A model generated the notes under the pieces. That model did not search any database. It was not told the origin of the DNA and saw only the letters and a program-made list of their open reading frames with translations. A stretch of DNA of 64,000 nt, from assembly GCA_027627685.1 (NCBI GenBank), contig CP091241.1, forward strand, positions 1,015,149 to 1,079,148, given 5' to 3'. Position 1 is the first letter of the stretch. Each line of letters starts with the position of its first letter. The position numbers and the translations under genes were made by a program. The stretch comes from Hyphomonadaceae bacterium ML37. GTDB taxonomy: Bacteria; Pseudomonadota; Alphaproteobacteria; Caulobacterales; Maricaulaceae. Below are positions 20,143 to 26,625 of the stretch, one piece after another.

Positions 20143-21023
20143 TACGCGGCGTCCTTTTGCTGATGGGCCACCCACGCGCTCGCGCACCCTTTGGCCAGCT
20201 CGCGTACCCGCGCGATCCAGCTGGCGCGTTCCGCCACGGAGATGGCGCCGCGGGCATCGACCAGATTGAACAGGTGCGACGCCTTCAGGCACCAGTCATA
20301 GGCGGGCAGGGGCAAAGGCGGGTCCAGAGCAAGCAGGGCCATGCACTGCTTTTCCGCGCCCTTGAACCATTCGATGAGCATATCGACATCGGCATGCTCG
20401 AAATTGAAGGCCGATTGCTGGCGCTCGTTTTCGAGGAATACGTCGCCATAGGACAGCCCGGCGCCGTTGAAATCGAGATCGTAGACATTCTCCACGCCCT
20501 GGACATACATGGCGAGGCGCTCGAGGCCGTAGGTCAGCTCGCCCGAAACCAGCTCCACATCCAGCCCGCCGACCTGCTGAAAGTAGGTGAATTGGCTCAC
20601 CTCCATGCCGTCGCACCAGACCTCCCAGCCCAGCCCCCAGGCGCCCACGGTGGGGTTTTCCCAGTCATCCTCCACAAAGCGCACATCGTGAAGTTTGCGG
20701 TCGATGCCGATAGCGTCCAGCGAACCGAGATAGAGGTCCTGAATGTCCGCCGGGCAGGGCTTCAGGAGCACCTGGTATTGATAATAATGCTGCAACCGGT
20801 TGGGGTTTTCCCCATAGCGCCCGTCGCCCGGACGGCGCGAGGGCTGCACATAGGCCGCGCGCCAGGGCTTCGGTCCCAGCGAGCGCAACGTGGTGGCTGG
20901 ATGCAGCGTGCCGGCGCCCACCTCGATGTCATAGGGCTGCAGAATCGCGCAGCCCTGATCGGCCCAGTAGCGGTGCAGGGTGAGGATCAGGTCCTGAAAC
21001 GAGGGCGCGTTGCGGGCGGTCAT
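20142..21023 (-). CDS. glyQ: Glycine--tRNA ligase alpha subunit
   Basis: Catalytic alpha subunit of the bacterial heterotetrameric glycyl-tRNA synthetase; 293 residues. The N-terminus [20 protein letters not shown] and the blocks [40 protein letters not shown] and [15 protein letters not shown] are strongly conserved class II core sequences. It is first of the glyQ-gst-glyS unit and is preceded by a 70-base gap. Confidence 0.98.
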   Translation of the reverse strand: MTARNAPSFQDLILTLHRYWADQGCAILQPYDIEVGAGTLHPATTLRSLGPKPWRAAYVQPSRRPGDGRYGENPNRLQHYYQYQVLLKPCPADIQDLYLGSLDAIGIDRKLHDVRFVEDDWENPTVGAWGLGWEVWCDGMEVSQFTYFQQVGGLDVELVSGELTYGLERLAMYVQGVENVYDLDFNGAGLSYGDVFLENERQQSAFNFEHADVDMLIEWFKGAEKQCMALLALDPPLPLPAYDWCLKASHLFNLVDARGAISVAERASWIARVRELAKGCASAWVAHQQKDAA

Positions 21024-21093
21024 GGCGGGTCCGGACTGGGAAAGGGAGGCGGTTGCAAACAGGGCGCGACACTAGGCGTGCGCCGGGGCGTGA

Positions 21094-21291
21094 TCAAGAA
21101 CGCGGACCGGCTGTGCCGCCGCCATCCTCATCGCCTGGCCGGTCCTCCGGTTCGCCCTCCGGTTCGAGGCCGCGGCGCACCGCTTCGCGGGCGGCGTCTT
21201 CCGCGGCGGAATTGCGGGCGCGGGTGTTAGGTTGCAGGAGAAAATAGAGCGCTGCGGCGGCGATCAGCAGGAGCAGGGTCAGTCCGATCAT
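21094..21291 (-). CDS. Small single-TM protein of unknown function
   Basis: A 65-residue protein with one N-terminal helix (MIGLTLLLLIAAAALYFLLQ) and a charged tail rich in Glu, Arg and Gly. The ATG at 21291 is four bases downstream of the pyrD stop and places the membrane helix at the very N-terminus. No family is recognised. The pyrD-small protein-glyQ order suggests a shared transcript. Confidence 0.6.
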   Translation of the reverse strand: MIGLTLLLLIAAAALYFLLQPNTRARNSAAEDAAREAVRRGLEPEGEPEDRPGDEDGGGTAGPRS

Positions 21292-21295
21292 CAAT

Positions 21296-22330
21296 TCAAG
21301 CCTCCACCCCGACAGCGTCGGAGAGGCGCGCATAGCCGTCGCGTTTCAGGAGTGCGGCCAGACCATCGCGGATGCGCACCGCCAGGCCAGGTCCCTGATA
21401 GATGAGAGCTGTGTAGAGCTGGACCGCGCTGGCGCCGGCGCGGATCTTTTCGTAAGCGGCCTGCGCACTATCAATCCCGCCCACGCCGATAATGGGAAGC
21501 TCGCCGCCCACGCGCTGGTAGAAGGCGCGCACCAGTTCGGTTGAGCGCGCGCGCACCGGCGCGCCGGACAGGCCGCCGGTCTCGCTGCGGTGACGGCTTT
21601 TCAGCGTGTCGGGCCGCGCCAGCGTGGTGTTGGACACGATCAGGCCGGATACGCGGTGGCGCAGTGCGGCCTGCGCGATGACATCGATATCGGCAGGCTC
21701 CAGATCGGGCGCCACTTTCACGAAGACGGGCTCGGTCCAGCGCGTGTCATTGACCCGCTTCATCAGCTCGTCCAGCGCCTGCGCGCCCTGCAGATTGCGC
21801 AGGCCTGGCGTGTTGGGCGAGGAAATATTGAGGGTGAAGAAATCGGCCAGCCCCGATAGCGATTTCAGCAGGATCGCGTAGTCGGCGGCGCGGTCTTCAG
21901 AATCCTTGTTGGCGCCCAGATTGACGCCCACCACGCCGGGCTCGCCCTGGCGCGCTTCCAGCCGCGCCTTCACGGCGTCCAGGCCTTCATTGTTGAAGCC
22001 CATGCGGTTGATCACCGCCTTGTCTTCGCGCAGGCGGAACAGGCGCGGGGCGGGATTACCGGCCTGCGGACGCGGGGTGACGCCGCCCACTTCAACAAAG
22101 GCGAAACCGGCGTCCAGCAGCGCATCGGGCGCTTCGGCATTCTTGTCGAACCCGGCGGCCAGACCCACCGGATGGGCCAGCTCCATCCCCGCGATCGCCG
22201 TGGCCAGCACCGGATCAGCCGGCGTTCGCACCTGCGGGCCCAGACCCTGAATGAGGGCGTTTAGCGCCGCCCGGTGCGCCTGTTCGGGCGGCAATAGCGT
22301 CATCAGGCGGGCGGCGGCGTCGGCGATCAT
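21296..22330 (-). CDS. pyrD: Dihydroorotate dehydrogenase (quinone), class 2
   Basis: Membrane-associated flavoenzyme that oxidises dihydroorotate with quinone in pyrimidine synthesis. Class 2 features are the N-terminal helical extension (MTLLPPEQAHRAALNALIQG), the FMN-site sequence GLAAGFDKNAEAPDALL, and the catalytic Ser in NISSPNTPGLRNLQ. IIGVGGIDSAQAAYEKIRAG is the phosphate-binding end of the barrel. The ATG at 22330 overlaps the stop of the DUF952 gene (ATGA) and has AGGA nine bases upstream; an ATG two codons earlier (22336) is possible. Confidence 0.96.
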   Translation of the reverse strand: MIADAAARLMTLLPPEQAHRAALNALIQGLGPQVRTPADPVLATAIAGMELAHPVGLAAGFDKNAEAPDALLDAGFAFVEVGGVTPRPQAGNPAPRLFRLREDKAVINRMGFNNEGLDAVKARLEARQGEPGVVGVNLGANKDSEDRAADYAILLKSLSGLADFFTLNISSPNTPGLRNLQGAQALDELMKRVNDTRWTEPVFVKVAPDLEPADIDVIAQAALRHRVSGLIVSNTTLARPDTLKSRHRSETGGLSGAPVRARSTELVRAFYQRVGGELPIIGVGGIDSAQAAYEKIRAGASAVQLYTALIYQGPGLAVRIRDGLAALLKRDGYARLSDAVGVEA

Positions 22331-22677
22331 GGGCATAATTCCTGGGGCAGGCGCCAGCCATCATCGGTCCGGGTGATCAGATGCACGGCGCGCACGGCGC
22401 TGAAGGGCAGGGGGCCGTAAATATGCGGGAACAGCTCGCCGCCGCGTGACGCTTCCCATTTGAGGGTATCGCCCAGTGCGCCCGCATCGATCACCGCCAC
22501 CGCCAAGCGGTTGGCGCCGGCGTAATGAGTCTCCAGCGTGCCGGCGAGCTGGTCGAGGCCGGAGCAATGGATGAAGCCGTCGGCGCGGTCATGGGCTTCG
22601 CCTTCATAGGCGCCGGACACGGACGCGGCGGCCAGAGCCGCCGGATCGGCGATGCGGTAAATCTCGAGTGTGTTCAT
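22327..22677 (-). CDS. DUF952 family protein
   Basis: A 116-residue protein with the DUF952 pattern: N-terminal YRIADPAALAAASVSGAYEG, then DRADGFIHCSGLDQLAGTL, with the conserved Gly-Phe-Ile-His-Cys-Ser, and FPHIYGPLPFSAVRAVH near the end. The family fold resembles ADP-ribosyl-transferase-like proteins and its role is unknown. The start ATG at 22677 begins with MNTLEIYRIAD. It is coupled to pyrD by a four-base overlap, an arrangement seen often in alphaproteobacteria. Confidence 0.88.
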   Translation of the reverse strand: MNTLEIYRIADPAALAAASVSGAYEGEAHDRADGFIHCSGLDQLAGTLETHYAGANRLAVAVIDAGALGDTLKWEASRGGELFPHIYGPLPFSAVRAVHLITRTDDGWRLPQELCP

Positions 22678-22789
22678 GGACCCATGGCGGTACGGCGCCC
22701 GGCGCGTGCAGGCAAGGGGCAAGGCGCTGACGCGCCGCGCGTGCGCGCGCCCAGCTGGCTTGATTTTCGTCCGCCAGAACGCTTGGAAA

Positions 22790-22803
22790 AGGAAAATTAT
22801 CCT
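22790..22803. promoter_or_regulatory. Near-palindromic A+T-rich site before the S24 regulator gene
   Basis: AGGAAAATTATCCT is symmetric at 12 of 14 positions. It lies 38-51 bases before the ATG of the S24-family regulator in otherwise GC-rich DNA. An autoregulatory operator is a reasonable guess; no promoter hexamers can be fixed with confidence. Confidence 0.4.
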
Positions 22804-22840
22804 GCTAATGAAGCATAGGGTTCTCCGGATGAGGGATCAC

Positions 22841-23467
22841 ATGCTCACTCATGCCCAGATCTGGCGCGGCGTGGACCGGCTGGCGCAGCGCGCCGGCCTC
22901 AGCGCCTCCGGGCTCGCGCGCCAGGCCGGGCTGGACCCGACCACGTTCAATCCCTCCAAGCGAATCAGCGCCGACGGGGCCAAGCCGCGCTGGCCCTCCA
23001 CCGAAAGCATCGCCAAGGCGCTGGAGGCCTCACGCATCGGGTTTGAGGACTTCGCCGCGCTTGCCACCGGGGCCGCCAGCGGGCGGTCTGTACCACTGAT
23101 CGGCTTCGCCCAGGCGGGCAGCCATGGCTATTTCGACGATGCCGGCTTTCCCGCCGGGACAGGCTGGGAAGAGGTGCGCTTTCCCGGCGTCGATGACGAA
23201 GACGCCTATGCGCTGGAAATCTCGGGCGACTCCATGGCGCCGGTCTATCGCGAGGGCGACCGCATCGTGGTGGCGCCCCATGCCCCGCCCCGGCGCGGCG
23301 ACCGGGTGGTGGTCAAGACCCGCGCCGGCGAGGTGATGGCCAAGGAGCTGGGCCGGGTCACCAATCAGAGCGTTGAGTTGATCTCCCTGAACCCGGCCTA
23401 TGACAACCGCCTCCTGAACCCGTCCGACATCGTGTGGATGGCGCGCATCGTCTGGGCCAGCCAGTAG
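22841..23467 (+). CDS. HTH regulator with LexA-like S24 peptidase domain
   Basis: A 208-residue repressor-type protein. The N-terminal helix-turn-helix (LSASGLARQAGLDPTTFNPS) is followed by a linker and a LexA/UmuD-fold domain. The catalytic pair is visible: Ser131 in EISGDSMAPVYREGD and Lys159 in RGDRVVVKTRAGEV. Ala92-Gly93 in FAQAGSHG is a candidate self-cleavage site. The start at 22841 has GAGGG six bases upstream; in-frame ATGs at 22829 and 22808 are alternatives. Members of this family are widespread in alphaproteobacteria as stand-alone regulators; its targets are unknown. It is convergent with the XRE gene. Confidence 0.88.
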   Translation: MLTHAQIWRGVDRLAQRAGLSASGLARQAGLDPTTFNPSKRISADGAKPRWPSTESIAKALEASRIGFEDFAALATGAASGRSVPLIGFAQAGSHGYFDDAGFPAGTGWEEVRFPGVDDEDAYALEISGDSMAPVYREGDRIVVAPHAPPRRGDRVVVKTRAGEVMAKELGRVTNQSVELISLNPAYDNRLLNPSDIVWMARIVWASQ

Positions 23468-23470
23468 CGG

Positions 23471-23689
23471 TCAGTCTGCGTACTGGAACACGTCCTCCAG
23501 CGGCTTGCCAAAGGTGCGCGCCACGCGGAACGCCACTTCCAGCGAGGGCGAGTAGCGCCCCTGTTCCATGGCGATCACGGTCTGGCGGGTGATCCCCACC
23601 GCCTCAGCGAGCTGGGCCTGGGTCATCTCGCCAGCGTGAAAGCGCTGTTCTCGAATGGTGTTGGAGATGCGGTTGGCGCCCTTGCCCAT
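23471..23689 (-). CDS. XRE-family HTH transcriptional regulator (small)
   Basis: A 72-residue DNA-binding protein consisting of one Cro/CI-type HTH: REQRFHAGEMTQAQLAEAVG, then TRQTVIAMEQGRYSPSLEVA, ending FGKPLEDVFQYAD. This compact form (YgzD/PBSX-like) commonly sits beside a small membrane protein gene, as here, and represses its own operon. It starts four bases after the stop of the membrane protein gene. Confidence 0.92.
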   Translation of the reverse strand: MGKGANRISNTIREQRFHAGEMTQAQLAEAVGITRQTVIAMEQGRYSPSLEVAFRVARTFGKPLEDVFQYAD

Positions 23690-23693
23690 GGCG

Positions 23694-24131
23694 CTACACG
23701 CCCCGGCGGTAGTCGATGAGCTTGGAGACCGCCTTGACGATCTCGCCCAGTACGAGGCCCGCCAGGATCAGATTGAGGATCCAGAAATGCGCCGCCGCGA
23801 TCATGGCGAGCCCCATGGCGCAGACGGCAAAGACCGCCATCACAAAGCCGCCGCGCTGGTCACCGCGCATCTCGATCAGCGTGTCGCGCTCGTCCTGACG
23901 CCCCGCCTCCTTGCGATTGAGCAGGGCGATCACGATGTGGCCGAATACCGTGATCGCCACCATGGCCGGGATCGAGGCGATCACCAGCCCGTTCGACATC
24001 AGCAGGGCGATATCGGTGTTGATCTCCGCACCCGAAGCCAGCGGTCCGCCGAACACCACCGCGAAATACACCCCGTACACCAGGGTGATCGCGCCCAGCA
24101 TCACCAGGTTCGATTTTTCCAGAAACGTCAT
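23694..24131 (-). CDS. Four-TM membrane protein paired with the XRE regulator
   Basis: A 145-residue protein with four hydrophobic helices (LVMLGAITLVYGVYFAVVFG, IASIPAMVAITVFGHIVIAL, FVMAVFAVCAMGLAMIAAAH, WILNLILAGLVLGEIVKAVS) and a cytoplasmic loop with RKEAGRQDERDTLIEMRG. The DERD-x-x-I pattern between helices 2 and 3 resembles DUF2178-type proteins, which are also encoded with small XRE regulators. Start ATG at 24131 has a perfect GGAGG five bases upstream. Function unknown. Confidence 0.8.
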   Translation of the reverse strand: MTFLEKSNLVMLGAITLVYGVYFAVVFGGPLASGAEINTDIALLMSNGLVIASIPAMVAITVFGHIVIALLNRKEAGRQDERDTLIEMRGDQRGGFVMAVFAVCAMGLAMIAAAHFWILNLILAGLVLGEIVKAVSKLIDYRRGV

Positions 24132-24150
24132 GTCTGCCTCCGTTGACAAA

Positions 24151-24205
24151 ATGTCTGAAAAACCAGACATGACGCGATATGGAGGCAGGCGGCGGGGGAT
24201 GTCAA
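24151..24205 (-). promoter_or_regulatory. Promoter and dyad operator of the membrane protein/XRE operon
   Basis: On the minus strand TTGACA (24200-24205) is a perfect -35 box, with a weaker CCATAT about 17 bases later as possible -10. The expected start point falls at the edge of ATGTCTG-N6-CAGACAT (24151-24170), a perfect seven-base dyad and a good operator for the small XRE protein. A further TGTCTG half-site overlaps the start codon region at 24130-24135. Confidence 0.7.
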
Positions 24206-24212
24206 GTTTCTC

Positions 24213-24956
24213 TTACTCGCCCGCCTCGATGCGAAACAACCCGTCGTCATATGTCTCGCCCGTGGTGAAGGCGGTCCAGTAGACCTCGTTGGCTTTCACG
24301 CCATTGTAGTAGAGGCGCAAACGCCCGGGCTGGACGAAGCCGCCCGGCGTGTTGGCATAGAAATCGGAGTAGATGCGCTCGTGCCAGCCGCGCGGGGTGT
24401 CGAAGCCGACGCGCACGATGGCGAAATCATCGTGGCGGATGGAGAAGATCGTCTCGCCGCCCGCCGGATCGTTGAGGCGCACCGTGTAGGCGGGTTGGGC
24501 GTCCACCAGATCATCGGGCAGGCGGTCAATGGTCCAGCCCTCGTCAAAGGCGTGGCGAATGGCGCCGAAGCCGAAATTGGACGCCCAGTCATCGGCCCCG
24601 GCCTCCACCGGGCCGTCCTGGTTGTAGGATTGCTCTCCGTCATAGGCGAGCTGGAACACGATTTCGCCCTCGCGATACGCCTCGATGCGCACGCGGCCGC
24701 TGGCCTGACGGGCGTCGGGTTTGTCGCTCGCATACACCCGCCACATCCGGTAGGGCTCGTAGCGCACAAAGTCGGCGCCCCCGCGCCAGAACAGGCCATA
24801 CCCCTCCATGTAAAGCGAACCCGGATCGCGCCAGCCCTCGCCGCCGGCGGCTGCGTGGGCGCGCGCCATGATCTCGTCCCCGGTCAGGGCGTCAGGCTCA
24901 GTCGTTGTGGGCGGGGAGAGGGCCAGCGCCAGGCTGGCGAGGAAGGTGATCAGCAT
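24213..24956 (-). CDS. Exported protein of unknown function
   Basis: A 247-residue protein with a signal peptide (MLITFLASLALALSPP). The mature part begins ALTGDEIMARAHAAAGGEGW, and is rich in beta strands and aromatic residues (GYGLFWRGGADFVRYEPYRM). The layout resembles LolA/outer-membrane-lipoprotein-sorting-like folds, but this is only an impression. The ATG at 24956 has GGAGA six bases upstream. The 168-base region to the divergent VOC gene contains a TGGTATACCA site. Confidence 0.65.
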   Translation of the reverse strand: MLITFLASLALALSPPTTTEPDALTGDEIMARAHAAAGGEGWRDPGSLYMEGYGLFWRGGADFVRYEPYRMWRVYASDKPDARQASGRVRIEAYREGEIVFQLAYDGEQSYNQDGPVEAGADDWASNFGFGAIRHAFDEGWTIDRLPDDLVDAQPAYTVRLNDPAGGETIFSIRHDDFAIVRVGFDTPRGWHERIYSDFYANTPGGFVQPGRLRLYYNGVKANEVYWTAFTTGETYDDGLFRIEAGE

Positions 24957-25032
24957 GGGTCTCTCCTTGAGGCGCCGGCAAGCGGCGGCGGACAAAACGC
25001 AGGCCATGGCTTGCGCACCGGAATGGTTCAAA

Positions 25033-25042
25033 TGGTATACCA
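25033..25042. promoter_or_regulatory. GntR-type operator candidate TGGTATACCA
   Basis: A perfect ten-base palindrome matching the TGGTnnACCA core bound by many FadR-subfamily GntR regulators. It lies between divergent genes, about 80 bases before the VOC gene and the exported protein gene. No GntR gene is in the window, so the regulator would act from elsewhere. Confidence 0.45.
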
Positions 25043-25124
25043 ACTCACCAAGCCGTGGCGAGCCCGGCTGTCCGGTCACGCCCTGCGCCCTCCGGCGCCG
25101 GGGTCAGAATGAGGGTCTGAACCG

Positions 25125-26006
25125 ATGAAGCTCCTGCGCGCCGCCACACTGACAGTCGCCGATCTGGACGCCGCCGAGGCGCGCTATCGCGATTATCTTG
25201 ACTACACCACAGTGTCGCGCGGGGTGCTGGGCGCGGACCTGGCGGAGGCCTACGACGCGCCCGCGTCAGCTGACGCGCCATGCCTGGTCATGGCGCCGGC
25301 CTCGGGCGCGGAGATTTATCTGCGCCTGGTGCAGCAGGCGCCGGTGCCGGAATACAAGCCGCTGAGGACCTATGGCTGGAACTCCATCGAGATCTGCGTT
25401 CAGGATGTGCTCGCGGCCCATGAGCGCATCAAGCCCTCGCCGTTCGAGGTGATCGGCCCGCCGCGCGAGATCGAGGGTCTGCCGGCCATCTATCCCATGC
25501 AGATGAAAGGCCCGGACGGGGAGATCGTGTATCTCACCCAGATCCGCGATGATCTGCCGGCCTATGATCTGCCGCGCGCCACCGCGCCCATCGACCGCCT
25601 GTTCATTCTGGTGGTCGGTTGCTCGGATATGCACGCCGGCCTGAAATGGTTTGACGAGACGCTGGGATTCGAGACCGGCCGGGTGATGGAGATCGAATAC
25701 CATATGCTCGCCGACGCCTTCGGGACGCCGAAGACCGAGTTGCACACCATCTCCACCGGCGTTCATGGCCGCGACGTGTTTCTGGAACTCGATCAATACC
25801 CGCCCGCCGCGACGGAGCGTCCCCGGCATGAGGGCATGCTGGTTCCCGGCTGCTGCGTGGGCAGCTTCCTCCACCCCGAGTTCGACTCAATCAAAGGCGA
25901 CTGGGTCAGCCCGCCCAAAGTGCGCAAGGGCGCGCCCTATAACGGCAAACGCTCCGGCACGCTGCGCGGCCCGGACGGCCTGCTGGTGGAAGTGATCGAG
26001 CTTTAA
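25125..26006 (+). CDS. VOC (glyoxalase/dioxygenase superfamily) protein, two domains
   Basis: A 293-residue protein with two vicinal-oxygen-chelate repeats: one at about residues 1-145 (LLRAATLTVADLDAAEARYR, GWNSIEICVQDVLAAHERI, GPDGEIVYLTQIR) and one at about residues 155-293 (RLFILVVGCSDMHAGLKWFD, GTLRGPDGLLVEVIEL). These enzymes catalyse metal-dependent isomerisation, epoxide opening or ring cleavage. The usual His at the start of each domain is not obvious, so the activity cannot be named. The last four bases overlap the convergent msrB gene. Confidence 0.82.
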   Translation: MKLLRAATLTVADLDAAEARYRDYLDYTTVSRGVLGADLAEAYDAPASADAPCLVMAPASGAEIYLRLVQQAPVPEYKPLRTYGWNSIEICVQDVLAAHERIKPSPFEVIGPPREIEGLPAIYPMQMKGPDGEIVYLTQIRDDLPAYDLPRATAPIDRLFILVVGCSDMHAGLKWFDETLGFETGRVMEIEYHMLADAFGTPKTELHTISTGVHGRDVFLELDQYPPAATERPRHEGMLVPGCCVGSFLHPEFDSIKGDWVSPPKVRKGAPYNGKRSGTLRGPDGLLVEVIEL

Positions 26007-26542
26007 GCCCCCTGCGGCCGCGCCACAAAGTTCAGCGCCAGGCCATTATTGCACCAGCGCTGGCCTGTGGGGCGGGGGCCGTCGTCGAAGACATGGCCCT
26101 GATGGCCGCCGCAGCGGGCGCAGTGATATTCGGTGCGCGGGGTCCACAGGCGGCGGTCCGGCTTGGTGTTGACCGCGTTTTCGAGCGGCGCCCAGAAGCT
26201 GGGCCAGCCAGTGCGGCTGTCATACTTCGTACGCGACGAAAACAAGGGCAGGGCGCAGCCGGCGCACACGAAAATTCCCTCGCGCGTCTCGTCGTCCAGC
26301 GGGCTGGAGCCGGCGCGCTCGGTGCCTTCCTGGCGCAGGATGCGGAACTGGTCGGGCGTCAGGCGAGCGCGCCAGTCGTCCTCGGTGAGGGCGGAGAAAT
26401 CTTCGGCCTCCTCGCCCCAGGGCACGATGCCCGGATGGGCGAACAGATCGCTCTCGTCAAAGCGGGTACGCGCCAGCGCCGGGCCGGCGGCAGCGATTGC
26501 GAGCGCGGCGCCCAGAAACACACGGCGGGTGGTCAGCGTCAT
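26003..26542 (-). CDS. msrB: Exported peptide-methionine (R)-S-oxide reductase
   Basis: Repairs methionine-R-sulfoxide in envelope proteins. A Tat-type signal peptide (TRRVFLGAALAIAAAGPALA) comes first. The MsrB domain has the two zinc-binding CxxC motifs (FVCAGCALPLF and CARCGGHQGHVF) and the catalytic Cys in GQRWCNNGLALNF. FSSRTKYDSRTGWPSFW is the family substrate-site block. The 179-residue length fits an exported MsrB. The Tat signal suggests folding or cofactor loading before export. Confidence 0.94.
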   Translation of the reverse strand: MTLTTRRVFLGAALAIAAAGPALARTRFDESDLFAHPGIVPWGEEAEDFSALTEDDWRARLTPDQFRILRQEGTERAGSSPLDDETREGIFVCAGCALPLFSSRTKYDSRTGWPSFWAPLENAVNTKPDRRLWTPRTEYHCARCGGHQGHVFDDGPRPTGQRWCNNGLALNFVARPQGA

Positions 26543-26625
26543 GACGCAAATCCTTATCTTGGATGCCTGACGCTCAATCTATCCCGCAAGGCCGGCGCGG
26601 CCAGTCACAAGCCAGCGAGCCGGGA

